Program-made: the position numbers and the translations under genes
DNA from: DATDRQ01 sp035291645
GTDB lineage: Bacteria > Chloroflexota > Anaerolineae > Anaerolineales > UBA4823
Length of the DNA stretch: 6,321 nt
NCBI GenBank assembly: GCA_035291645.1
Contig: DATDRQ010000111.1
Span: 1-6,321 of the forward strand
Direction of reading: 5' to 3'
The notes under the pieces: generated by a model
What the model was told of the DNA's origin: nothing
What the model saw: only the letters and a program-made list of their open reading frames with translations
Databases searched by the model: none
Part shown: positions 1 to 5,444 of the stretch, piece after piece
Layout of the letters: each line of letters starts with the position of its first letter
Numbering within the stretch: position 1 is the stretch's first letter

Positions 1-804
1 AAGGTCCATTCGATCACGCTCGAGAACGACGGGCTTGAATGGTTCGCTCTATCTACACCCCTGGGCCAAATGCGCCCGCGCACCTTGACCGCCATACCTT
101 TCATGACCAAAGAACAGGCTGCCGGCCTGGCCCTCATCGTCGGCGATGCCGGCGAATTAGACTCCGAGCGGTTCCTATCGATCGAGACTCTTTGCGCTCT
201 GGCTGCCCCCTACCTGCAGAACGCCCTCTTACACCGGCGCATTCGGGACCTCGCCGCCGTCGACGATCTGACCAGCATCCTCAACCGCCGCTTTGGTTTT
301 CGCCGGCTTAAGGAGGAATTCTCCCGGGCTGTCCGTCACGGCATACCCGTCAGCGTCATGATGGTGGACGTGGATCGTTTCAAGGATTTCAACGATACCT
401 TCGGTCACGATGCCGGGGATGAGGTCCTGAAAATGGTTGCTTCTGCCCTCGAATCCACCCTCCGCTCGGGAGATGTGATCTGCCGCTATGGAGGCGAAGA
501 ATTTATGGTCGTTGCCCCGGGGACGGGTCTCATGGACTGCGCCAGGATCGGCGAGCGGGCCCGGCGCACCGTCGAGACGACCCAGGTTCGCTGGGGCGAG
601 CAAAACCTATCGGTCACGGTCAGTGTCGGCGTAGCCACCTGGCCGATGGCCAGGGTCTCGGTATCGGAAGAGCTGGTCAGCGCCTCCGATAAGGCCCTCT
701 ATGCCGCCAAGCAAGCCGGCCGTAATCAGGTCGCCGTCTTGCAGGGCGAACAGATCATGCTGGCCCTTCATCTCCAGGAGGCGTTCGCAGCCGCCGGCCG
801 GTAA
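1..804 (+). CDS. GGDEF diguanylate cyclase with GAF-like N-terminal remnant, 5'-truncated
   Basis: The frame is open from base 1 to the TAA at 802-804, so the gene starts upstream; the ATG at 70 is internal. 267 codons are visible. Residues 1 to about 80 look like the end of a GAF sensor domain: an 'IPF...AGLALIVG' strand, then the long helix 'LCALAAPYLQNALLHRRI' that usually links GAF to GGDEF. The GGDEF domain follows. LTSILNRR is at about 90-97, the metal and substrate segment VDVDRFKDFND leads into GHDAGDE, and the active-site GGEEF is at 164-168 (bases 490-504). RSGD, five residues before GGEEF, matches the RxxD inhibitory I-site. Such enzymes join two GTP into cyclic di-GMP. All key residues are present, so it should be active and product-inhibited. 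The signal it senses cannot be told from this fragment. Confidence 0.93.
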   Translation, partial: KVHSITLENDGLEWFALSTPLGQMRPRTLTAIPFMTKEQAAGLALIVGDAGELDSERFLSIETLCALAAPYLQNALLHRRIRDLAAVDDLTSILNRRFGFRRLKEEFSRAVRHGIPVSVMMVDVDRFKDFNDTFGHDAGDEVLKMVASALESTLRSGDVICRYGGEEFMVVAPGTGLMDCARIGERARRTVETTQVRWGEQNLSVTVSVGVATWPMARVSVSEELVSASDKALYAAKQAGRNQVAVLQGEQIMLALHLQEAFAAAGR

Positions 805-900
805 AATCCTGGGTTCTGAGCAGGTCCGCCCCATACTATCCCCGGTCCGGTATTCCCTGGCTTTCTCCATAACCAATTCGTGGAGTTCGTCGATCCCCTC

Positions 901-929
901 TTGTCACTACCGAACATCTGTGCTATATT
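901..929 (+). promoter_or_regulatory. Predicted sigma-70-type promoter with extended -10
   Basis: TTGTCA at 901-906 matches the -35 consensus at 5 of 6 bases. A 17-base spacer follows, then TATATT at 924-929, also 5 of 6. TG at 921-922 supplies an extended -10. The expected start of transcription is near 936. The next gene begins 210 bases further on, so this promoter would make either a long leader for the lipoprotein gene or a separate short RNA. Confidence 0.5.
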
Positions 930-974
930 TCTTCCGCCAGCCTTCCTGCAATCCTGGTTTTCGTTCCCTGAAAC

Positions 975-1024
975 TGGAGGTTATTTCACTCAGAAATCAT
1001 AAATCTCCAATTAAAAATTTTTTT
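975..1024 (+). terminator. Bulged hairpin followed by a seven-T run, terminator-like
   Basis: TGGAGGTT (975-982) can pair with AATCTCCA (1002-1009) over eight pairs, including one G-U. Inside it, ATTTC (983-987) pairs with GAAAT (993-997) around a five-base loop, leaving a four-base bulge at 998-1001. T7 lies at 1018-1024, but eight bases separate it from the foot of the stem and the stem is not GC-rich. It is therefore an imperfect intrinsic terminator at best and could be only a leader structure. Confidence 0.3.
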
Positions 1025-1087
1025 GTCTCATATCTCATAATTCCCCTTCTCCATTCGTGCTAATCCGTGGATCGCTCACCCCTGGGG

Positions 1088-1093
1088 TATAAT
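1088..1093 (+). promoter_or_regulatory. Perfect -10 box TATAAT upstream of the NBR1-domain lipoprotein
   Basis: TATAAT matches the -10 consensus exactly and stands out in GC-rich sequence. No good -35 is visible 16-18 bases upstream (the bases there are near CCGTGG). Transcription would start near 1100 and give a leader of about 47 bases before the ATG at 1147. It is the most likely immediate promoter for that gene. Confidence 0.5.
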
Positions 1094-1146
1094 GCCTCAG
1101 GACGCCCGGCTCCATCTACCCGCCGGGTCCGTCCCCAAGGTGCTCT

Positions 1147-2166
1147 ATGCCCAAACTCACCCGATCCGTTCGGCCCTGCCTGCTCGTCTTGAGCCTGCTG
1201 GCTGCCGCCCTGCTCTCCGCCAGTCTGCTGGCCGCCTGCAGTCCGCGCCAGGACGCCGGCACCTCCACCACCCAACCGGACGCCGTCCTGACCTCTGCCG
1301 CCCAGACCGCGGACGCCCGGCTGACCCAGAACGCCGCCCCCCCGCCTTCCGCCACCCCCACCCAGACCGAGACCAACCTGCCCCTGCCCACCACCGCCGC
1401 CTCGACCCCCACTGGCACCCAGCTGGTCGGCTTCACCCCCTCTCCAGGAACCCCCGCCCCGGGCGGGACAGACCTGGCCGTATACGTCGCCGACGTCACC
1501 ATCCCCGACGGCACCCAGTTCCGCCCCGGTGAACGCTTCACCAAGACCTGGCGCCTGCAGAACTCCGGCACCACCACCTGGACAACCGACTACGCCCTGA
1601 CCTTCTTCGGCGGCGCGCAGCTTTCCGCCCCCACCGCCGTGCAGCTGCCCTCCAGCGTCCCCCCGGGTAGCACGGTGGACGTCTCGGTCGAGATGGTCGC
1701 CCCGGATGGGACCGGCAACTACCGCGGCTTCTGGAAGATGCGCAACGCCTCCGGCGCCCAGTTCGACTTCGCCGTATACGTCGACATCAACGTGACCGGC
1801 GGCGCTCCCGGCACGCCCGGCCCCAGCCCCACCCCCGCTCCGGGCGGCGGCGCAGTCTCCGACCTGCTCCTGGTGGTGGATGATCCGTCTGCCGAAGACT
1901 GCCCGCACACCTTTTCCTTCACCGCCTCTTTCCGCCTGGCCCAGCCCTCCTCGGTGACTTACCTGCTGGAGGCGGGCAGCGACACCGAGGGCTTCGATTT
2001 CGACCTGCCTGGCGAGCAGAGCGGCAACTTCGGCGCCGGGACCCATTCGGTGTCCTATACCCTGGACATCGACGGTACGATGGACGGCTGGGCCCGGTTC
2101 CGCGTCCTGAGCCCCAATGCGGTCACCTCTAACCAGGTGACCTTTAGCGTGGCTTGCAGTCCGTAG
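1147..2166 (+). CDS. Secreted lipoprotein with NBR1-type (FW) Ig-like domain
   Basis: 339 residues. A basic start and hydrophobic stretch lead to the lipobox LLAAC, with lipidated Cys31, so the protein should be anchored outside the membrane. Residues 32 to about 108 are a Thr/Pro/Ala-rich, probably disordered linker. Residues about 110-217 match the NBR1 central (four-tryptophan) domain: 'VTIPDGTQFRPGERFTKTW', 'LQNSGTTTW', then 'GNYRGFWKM'. Trp136, Trp145 and Trp196 are kept, and the usual fourth position appears to be Tyr211. A second linker of Pro/Gly (218-236) precedes a beta-rich C-terminal domain (237-339) in which Cys252 and Cys337 could form a disulfide. A weak ribosome site, AAGGTG (1137-1142), supports the ATG at 1147. 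In bacteria such domains are usually on surface proteins and probably bind protein or glycan; the ligand here is unknown. Confidence 0.88.
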   Translation: MPKLTRSVRPCLLVLSLLAAALLSASLLAACSPRQDAGTSTTQPDAVLTSAAQTADARLTQNAAPPPSATPTQTETNLPLPTTAASTPTGTQLVGFTPSPGTPAPGGTDLAVYVADVTIPDGTQFRPGERFTKTWRLQNSGTTTWTTDYALTFFGGAQLSAPTAVQLPSSVPPGSTVDVSVEMVAPDGTGNYRGFWKMRNASGAQFDFAVYVDINVTGGAPGTPGPSPTPAPGGGAVSDLLLVVDDPSAEDCPHTFSFTASFRLAQPSSVTYLLEAGSDTEGFDFDLPGEQSGNFGAGTHSVSYTLDIDGTMDGWARFRVLSPNAVTSNQVTFSVACSP

Positions 2167-2196
2167 GCCCGGCTGAGCACCCCCCCCGATTCGCGT

Positions 2197-2202
2197 TACA
2201 AT
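2197..2202 (+). promoter_or_regulatory. -10 box TACAAT placed for a leaderless queG transcript
   Basis: TACAAT (5 of 6 to consensus) ends six bases before the queG ATG at 2209. Transcription normally starts about seven bases after the -10, which would put the first RNA base at or within a base or two of the A of the start codon. There is no Shine-Dalgarno sequence in the intervening AGCCCC. A -35 is weak (CTGAGC, 2173-2178, 3 of 6). Co-transcription from the preceding gene, 42 bases upstream, remains possible. Confidence 0.45.
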
Positions 2203-2208
2203 AGCCCC

Positions 2209-3369
2209 ATGTCGTTGAAGGAAGCGATAGTAGCCGAGGCGCACCGCCTCGGTTTCGATCTGGCCGGCGTTACCACGCCTGACCCGCCGCCGCACCTGGA
2301 GACCTTCCGGAGCTGGCTGGAAGCCGGGCGGCACGGCGAGATGGGTTACCTGGCGACCGGTCGCTCCCTCGAGAGGCGCGCCGACCCGCGCCGGATCCTG
2401 CCGGAATGCCGCTCGATCCTCGTGCTGGGTATGCGATACCACCCGCCCCAACCGGATGGCCCGCCGGGCAGCCCGCTGCAAGGCCGGGTCGCCGCCTATG
2501 CAGCAGGCCGCGATTACCATGTTGTGATCCCCGCCCGCCTGGAGCGGCTGGTTGCCTTCATCGAGCGTGAAACGGGTACGCCGCTGGTCTACCGCGCCTA
2601 CACCGACGCCGGGCCGCTGCTGGAGCGCGACCTGGCCCAGCGCGCCGGGCTGGGCTGGATCGGCAAGAACACCTGCCTGATCCACCCCGGGACTGGCTCA
2701 TACTTCTTCCTGGCCGAACTGCTGCTGGGGATCGATCTGGAACCCGACCAGCCCTTCCTGGAGGACCGCTGCGGCAGCTGCACCCGCTGTCTGGAGGCCT
2801 GCCCAACCGGCTGCATCCTGCCCGACCGCACCCTGGACGCCGCCCGCTGTATTTCCTACCTGACCATCGAACTGAAAGGCCCGATCCCGCCCGAGCTGCG
2901 CCCTCAGGTGGGGGCGTGGGTGTTCGGCTGCGACGTCTGCCAGCAGGTCTGCCCCTGGAATGAACGCTTCGCCCGAGCGGAGAATCTGCCGGAGGCCCTG
3001 CCGGAGTTCGCAGCCCGTCCGGGCATGCCTGCCAACAACCTGGTTGAAGAGCTTTCGCTCAGCCAGGAGGACTTCAGCCGCAAGTTCCGCGGCAGTCCGG
3101 TCAAGCGCGCCAAACGGCGAGGCTTCCTGCGCAACGTTGCCGTGGCGCTGGGCAACGCCGGTGATCCTGCTGCGGTCCCGGCCCTGGCGTCAACCCTACA
3201 GAACGATCCTGAAGCGTTGGTGCGTGCCCACGCCGCCTGGGCGCTGGGTCAGATTGGCGGGCAGGCAGCGCTCGAAGTCCTGGAGCAGGCAGCCAATACC
3301 GAGGCCGACCTGGATGTACAGGTCGAGATCTACGCCGCGCTCGACCGGCCTGTCCCAGACACCCGGTAA
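2209..3369 (+). CDS. queG: Epoxyqueuosine reductase QueG
   Basis: 386 residues, normal for the longer QueG proteins that end in HEAT repeats. QueG is a cytoplasmic cobalamin and iron-sulfur enzyme that reduces epoxyqueuosine to queuosine at the tRNA wobble base. Visible hallmarks are AYAAGRDYH (96-104), YTDAGPLLER (131-140) with Asp133 at the proposed proton-donor position, and LGWIGKNTCLIHPGTGSYFF (148-167). The ferredoxin-type cluster is CGSCTRCLEACP (Cys188, 191, 194, 198). Cys214 and CDVCQQVCPWN (Cys241, 244, 248) supply the second cluster. Residues about 305-380 form HEAT-like helices ('LRNVAVALGNAG', 'VRAHAAWALGQIGG'). All expected ligands are present. No other queuosine gene is in the window. 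The stop codon lies within the first copy of the 45-bp repeat. Confidence 0.97.
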   Translation: MSLKEAIVAEAHRLGFDLAGVTTPDPPPHLETFRSWLEAGRHGEMGYLATGRSLERRADPRRILPECRSILVLGMRYHPPQPDGPPGSPLQGRVAAYAAGRDYHVVIPARLERLVAFIERETGTPLVYRAYTDAGPLLERDLAQRAGLGWIGKNTCLIHPGTGSYFFLAELLLGIDLEPDQPFLEDRCGSCTRCLEACPTGCILPDRTLDAARCISYLTIELKGPIPPELRPQVGAWVFGCDVCQQVCPWNERFARAENLPEALPEFAARPGMPANNLVEELSLSQEDFSRKFRGSPVKRAKRRGFLRNVAVALGNAGDPAAVPALASTLQNDPEALVRAHAAWALGQIGGQAALEVLEQAANTEADLDVQVEIYAALDRPVPDTR

Positions 3370-3455
3370 CCCTGCATGCGCCGCTACCGCATCGCCGCCC
3401 TGCTCTTCCAGTAACCCTGCATGCGCCGCTACCGCTTCGCCGTCCTGCTCTTGTT
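3366..3455 (+). repeat. 45-bp tandem duplication spanning queG stop and capA-like gene start
   Basis: Two adjacent 45-base units (3366-3410 and 3411-3455) match at 40 of 45 positions, and the first 25 bases are identical. Each unit begins GTAACCCTGC and continues with ATGCGCCGC. Each therefore contains a TAA stop followed six bases later by an ATG. The differences cluster in the last third of the unit. The period is a multiple of three, so both copies are in the same frame as queG and the capA-like gene. Confidence 0.95.
3376..3414 (+). pseudogene. 12-codon mini-ORF, duplicated start of the capA-like signal peptide
   Basis: ATG at 3376 opens MRRYRIAALLFQ and stops at TAA 3412-3414. The first ten residues copy the start of the downstream lipoprotein (MRRYRFAVLL) with two changes, but the hydrophobic core and lipobox cysteine are missing. 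It has no Shine-Dalgarno site. Starting six bases after the queG stop and ending six bases before the real ATG, it could be translated by re-initiation. A simple duplication scar is the plainest reading. Confidence 0.6.
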
Positions 3456-4578
3456 GCTCCTGCTGAGTGCCTGCCGCCCAGAGATGGCGGCTCGCTCCAC
3501 TCAGGTCCCCTCCACGCCTGTTCCGGTCCTGGCTTCTCCGTCTTTAGCCTCCCTCACATTCACCCCATTATCCCCAACCCCCCTCCCCCCTGTTGAAATT
3601 TCCCCTACTCCCGTCCCCACCGCCGTTCCGACCTCAACTCCTACCCCGCTGCCGCGCACCTCGCTGGTCTTCACCGGCGTCATCGTCCCGGCGCGCTGCG
3701 TACAGGCTGCCATCGATGCCCGCCGCGATCCAGACTATCCCTATGAAGAGGTCCGGGAGATCCTCTCCTCGGCTGACCTGGCGGTCGGTACGCTCAACGC
3801 CACCATCAGCGATTACCCGCCGCGCACCGGCTGCATCCCCACCTATGTCCTGGTGGGAGGCTCCGAGAACGCCGGCGCGTTGAGCCGGGCAGGTTTCGAC
3901 GTGATGAGTGTGGCGACCAACCATATCAAGAACTGCGGGCCGGCTAACTGCGGCAACCGGGCTTTCTTCGATACACTGGAGAACCTGCGCCGGGCGGGCA
4001 CCGAACCAGTCGGGGCAGGTCGCGATCTCGAAGAAGCCATGCAGCCGGTGGTGGTGGAGGCGAACGGGACGCGCTTCGGCTTCGTCTCGCTCGGCCAGCT
4101 CGAGCCGCTCGCCTTCGCCGGTACAGACACCCCCGGCATCGCCGTGCTGGACGAGGGTAGTCTGCGCCGCGCGATCGCCGCCGCCCGCCAGGTCTCCGAC
4201 GTGGTGATTGCCATGCCCCACTGGGGTCCCGAGGATAGCCCGCAGCCCAACGCCAGCCAGCGAGCTCTTGCACAGGTCGCCGTGGATGCCGGGGCCGACC
4301 TGGTGGTCGGCAACCACACGCACGTCGTCCAGGCGCTGGAGCAGATCGATGGGGTAAACGTCTTCTATGGGTTGGGGAACTTTGTCTTCGACCAGAACTG
4401 GGCCCTTGACCACCAGCAGGGGGTTATCTTAAGGGTGAATTTCGAGGGGGAACAGGTAGTGGGCTACGAGTTGATCCCTACCCACGTCGACTTCGATGGG
4501 ACCGTGCACCTGGCCGGCCCGCAGGAATCTGGTGAGATCCTGCAGCGCGTCGAAGACGCCAGCCGGAACCTACGCTGA
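3421..4578 (+). CDS. CapA-like (PGA_cap, metallophosphoesterase-fold) lipoprotein
   Basis: 385 residues. RRYR, a run of leucines and the lipobox LLSAC (Cys18) mark an exported lipoprotein. Residues about 25-80 are a Ser/Thr/Pro linker. From about 81 the chain follows the CapA/PgsA family, which is tied to poly-gamma-glutamate capsule synthesis or export: 'SSADLAVGTLNATISD' (116-131), 'AGFDVMSVATNHIKNCG' (157-173), 'MPHWGPE' (265-271), 'GADLVVGNHTHVVQ' (291-304) and 'FYGLGNFVFDQ' (315-325). Several acidic or polar ligand positions are changed: the usual Gly-Asp near the start is Gly86-Val87, the NxE position reads TLN (124-126), and NHxxD reads NHIKN (Asn171). The His-rich motifs are kept. No capsule synthesis genes are nearby, so the true role is open. 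No ribosome site is visible; coupling to upstream translation is likely. Confidence 0.88.
   Translation: MRRYRFAVLLLLLLLSACRPEMAARSTQVPSTPVPVLASPSLASLTFTPLSPTPLPPVEISPTPVPTAVPTSTPTPLPRTSLVFTGVIVPARCVQAAIDARRDPDYPYEEVREILSSADLAVGTLNATISDYPPRTGCIPTYVLVGGSENAGALSRAGFDVMSVATNHIKNCGPANCGNRAFFDTLENLRRAGTEPVGAGRDLEEAMQPVVVEANGTRFGFVSLGQLEPLAFAGTDTPGIAVLDEGSLRRAIAAARQVSDVVIAMPHWGPEDSPQPNASQRALAQVAVDAGADLVVGNHTHVVQALEQIDGVNVFYGLGNFVFDQNWALDHQQGVILRVNFEGEQVVGYELIPTHVDFDGTVHLAGPQESGEILQRVEDASRNLR
3563..3590 (-). other. Four-run G-quadruplex motif on the template strand
   Basis: The plus strand has C4, C4, C6 and C6 runs separated by 5, 2 and 1 bases. The minus strand therefore carries four G-runs of at least four with short loops, which meets the usual G-quadruplex pattern. 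It encodes part of the Pro/Thr linker of the CapA-like lipoprotein and lies on its template strand. Confidence 0.55.
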
Positions 4579-5442
4579 GGCCACGGGCCGGGGAGCTCGG
4601 TCGCGTCTGGCGCGTTGCACCGTGCGCCCAAGCCAGGTCAGGGCGAAGACTGCCGTGCAGGTCAGCACGATTGCCGAACCGGACGCAACGTTGACATAGA
4701 AAGACAGGTACAGGCCGATCACCCCCGAGGCAGCTCCGATGCCCGCCGCCAGTACCATCAGGACCGGCAGGCGGCGAGAGAGCAGCGAGGCGGTCGCCGC
4801 CGGGGTGATCAGCATCGCGACCATCAAGGTCACTCCAACGGTCTTCAGCGAGACCACGATCGCCACGGCGATCAGCACCAGCAACAGGTATTCGAAGAAA
4901 CGAGTTGGCAGGCGCAGGGTGGTGGCAAGAGTCGAGTCGAAGGACAACACCAGGAATTCTTTGTAGAACAGTAGCACGGTCAGCACGATTACTCCCCCGA
5001 ACAGCCCCATCCAGAGCAGATCCGAATCGGAAACTCCCAGCACGTCCCCGAACAGGAAGTGCACCAGGTCGACGCTGTAGCTGCGCACGGTGGAGATCAG
5101 GGCGATGCCGAGGGCAAACATCCCAGCAAAGACGATCCCGATCGCCGTATCTTCCTTGAGCCGGGTCGCCCGGCTGAGCGCGCCGATCCCGATCGAGGTC
5201 AACACGGCGGCCGCCAATGCCCACCAGAACAACGACCCCTGGACGCCGCCGCCCGCCAGATAGCCGACCGCCACGCCTGGCAGGATGGCGTGGGCCAGCG
5301 CGTCGCCGAAGAAGGCCATGCCGCGCAGCACCATGTATGTCCCCACCGCTGCGCAGACTACCCCCACCAGCATCACTGCCAGCAGGCCGCGCACCATGAA
5401 GGCGTAGCCAAGCGGCTCGAGTAGGAGTTGTACCCAGCCCAC
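4570..5442 (-). CDS. Metal-ion ABC transporter permease (ABC-3, ZnuB/MntB-like)
   Basis: 290 residues with about eight to nine hydrophobic segments, the usual size and shape for permeases of zinc, manganese or iron uptake. Family signatures are 'YMVLRGMAFFGDALAHAILP' (36-55), 'LKEDTAIGIVFAGMFALGI' (95-113), 'VDLVHFLFGD' (124-133) and 'VGVTLMVAMLITPAATA' (202-218). The last hydrophobic stretch contains the family-typical 'NVASGSAIVL'. The chain ends in a basic tail. The start is GTG (5442-5440), supported by GAGGAGGG nine bases before it; the next Met is residue 16 and would cut the first membrane segment. It lies two bases after the ATPase stop, so it is translated in the same operon. Its last nine bases overlap the end of the oppositely oriented capA-like gene. 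Which metal it carries cannot be read from the permease alone. Confidence 0.95.
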   Translation of the reverse strand: MGWVQLLLEPLGYAFMVRGLLAVMLVGVVCAAVGTYMVLRGMAFFGDALAHAILPGVAVGYLAGGGVQGSLFWWALAAAVLTSIGIGALSRATRLKEDTAIGIVFAGMFALGIALISTVRSYSVDLVHFLFGDVLGVSDSDLLWMGLFGGVIVLTVLLFYKEFLVLSFDSTLATTLRLPTRFFEYLLLVLIAVAIVVSLKTVGVTLMVAMLITPAATASLLSRRLPVLMVLAAGIGAASGVIGLYLSFYVNVASGSAIVLTCTAVFALTWLGRTVQRARRDRAPRPVASA

Positions 5443-5444
5443 CG

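Larger units (their letters stand above)
805..1146. other. 342-bp intergenic region, AT-rich in part, with promoter-like and hairpin signals
   Basis: No convincing protein gene lies here; open frames that cross it have no recognisable domain and begin inside the GGDEF gene. The stretch from about 960 to 1060 is much richer in A and T than the flanking genes. It contains two promoter-like elements, a bulged hairpin and an A5T7 tract, listed separately. At 1056-1073 there is a phrase, TCGTGCTAATCCGTGGAT, that resembles short dispersed intergenic sequences I associate with environmental bacteria; this is weak recollection, not proof. Confidence 0.7.

Noticed and set aside
70..72. ATG as the true start of the GGDEF gene
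   Set aside because: The frame is open back to base 1 and the upstream residues fit a GAF-like domain, so this Met is internal.
701..1063. A 120-codon plus-strand frame crossing the end of the GGDEF gene and the gap
   Set aside because: It starts inside the GGDEF gene in the wrong frame and its product resembles no family; the gap portion reads like translated intergenic DNA.
2180..2187. Run of eight C before queG as a regulatory element
   Set aside because: Homopolymer C-runs are common in this GC-rich sequence and no hairpin or known operator surrounds it; it may also be prone to sequencing error.
1060..2685. A 541-codon open frame on the minus strand opposite the lipoprotein gene and the start of queG
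   Set aside because: It is extremely rich in Gly, Ala, Arg and Gln, has no recognisable domain, and spans two well-supported plus-strand genes. Long antisense frames are expected in GC-rich coding DNA.
3634..4413. A 259-codon minus-strand open frame opposite the CapA-like gene
   Set aside because: No domain or ribosome site was seen, and the plus-strand frame has clear family motifs and a lipobox. It is a GC-driven shadow.
4478..5224. A 248-codon minus-strand frame overlapping the permease in another frame
   Set aside because: The product is Arg/Gly/Asp-rich without membrane segments or motifs, whereas the overlapping frame is a clear ABC-3 permease.
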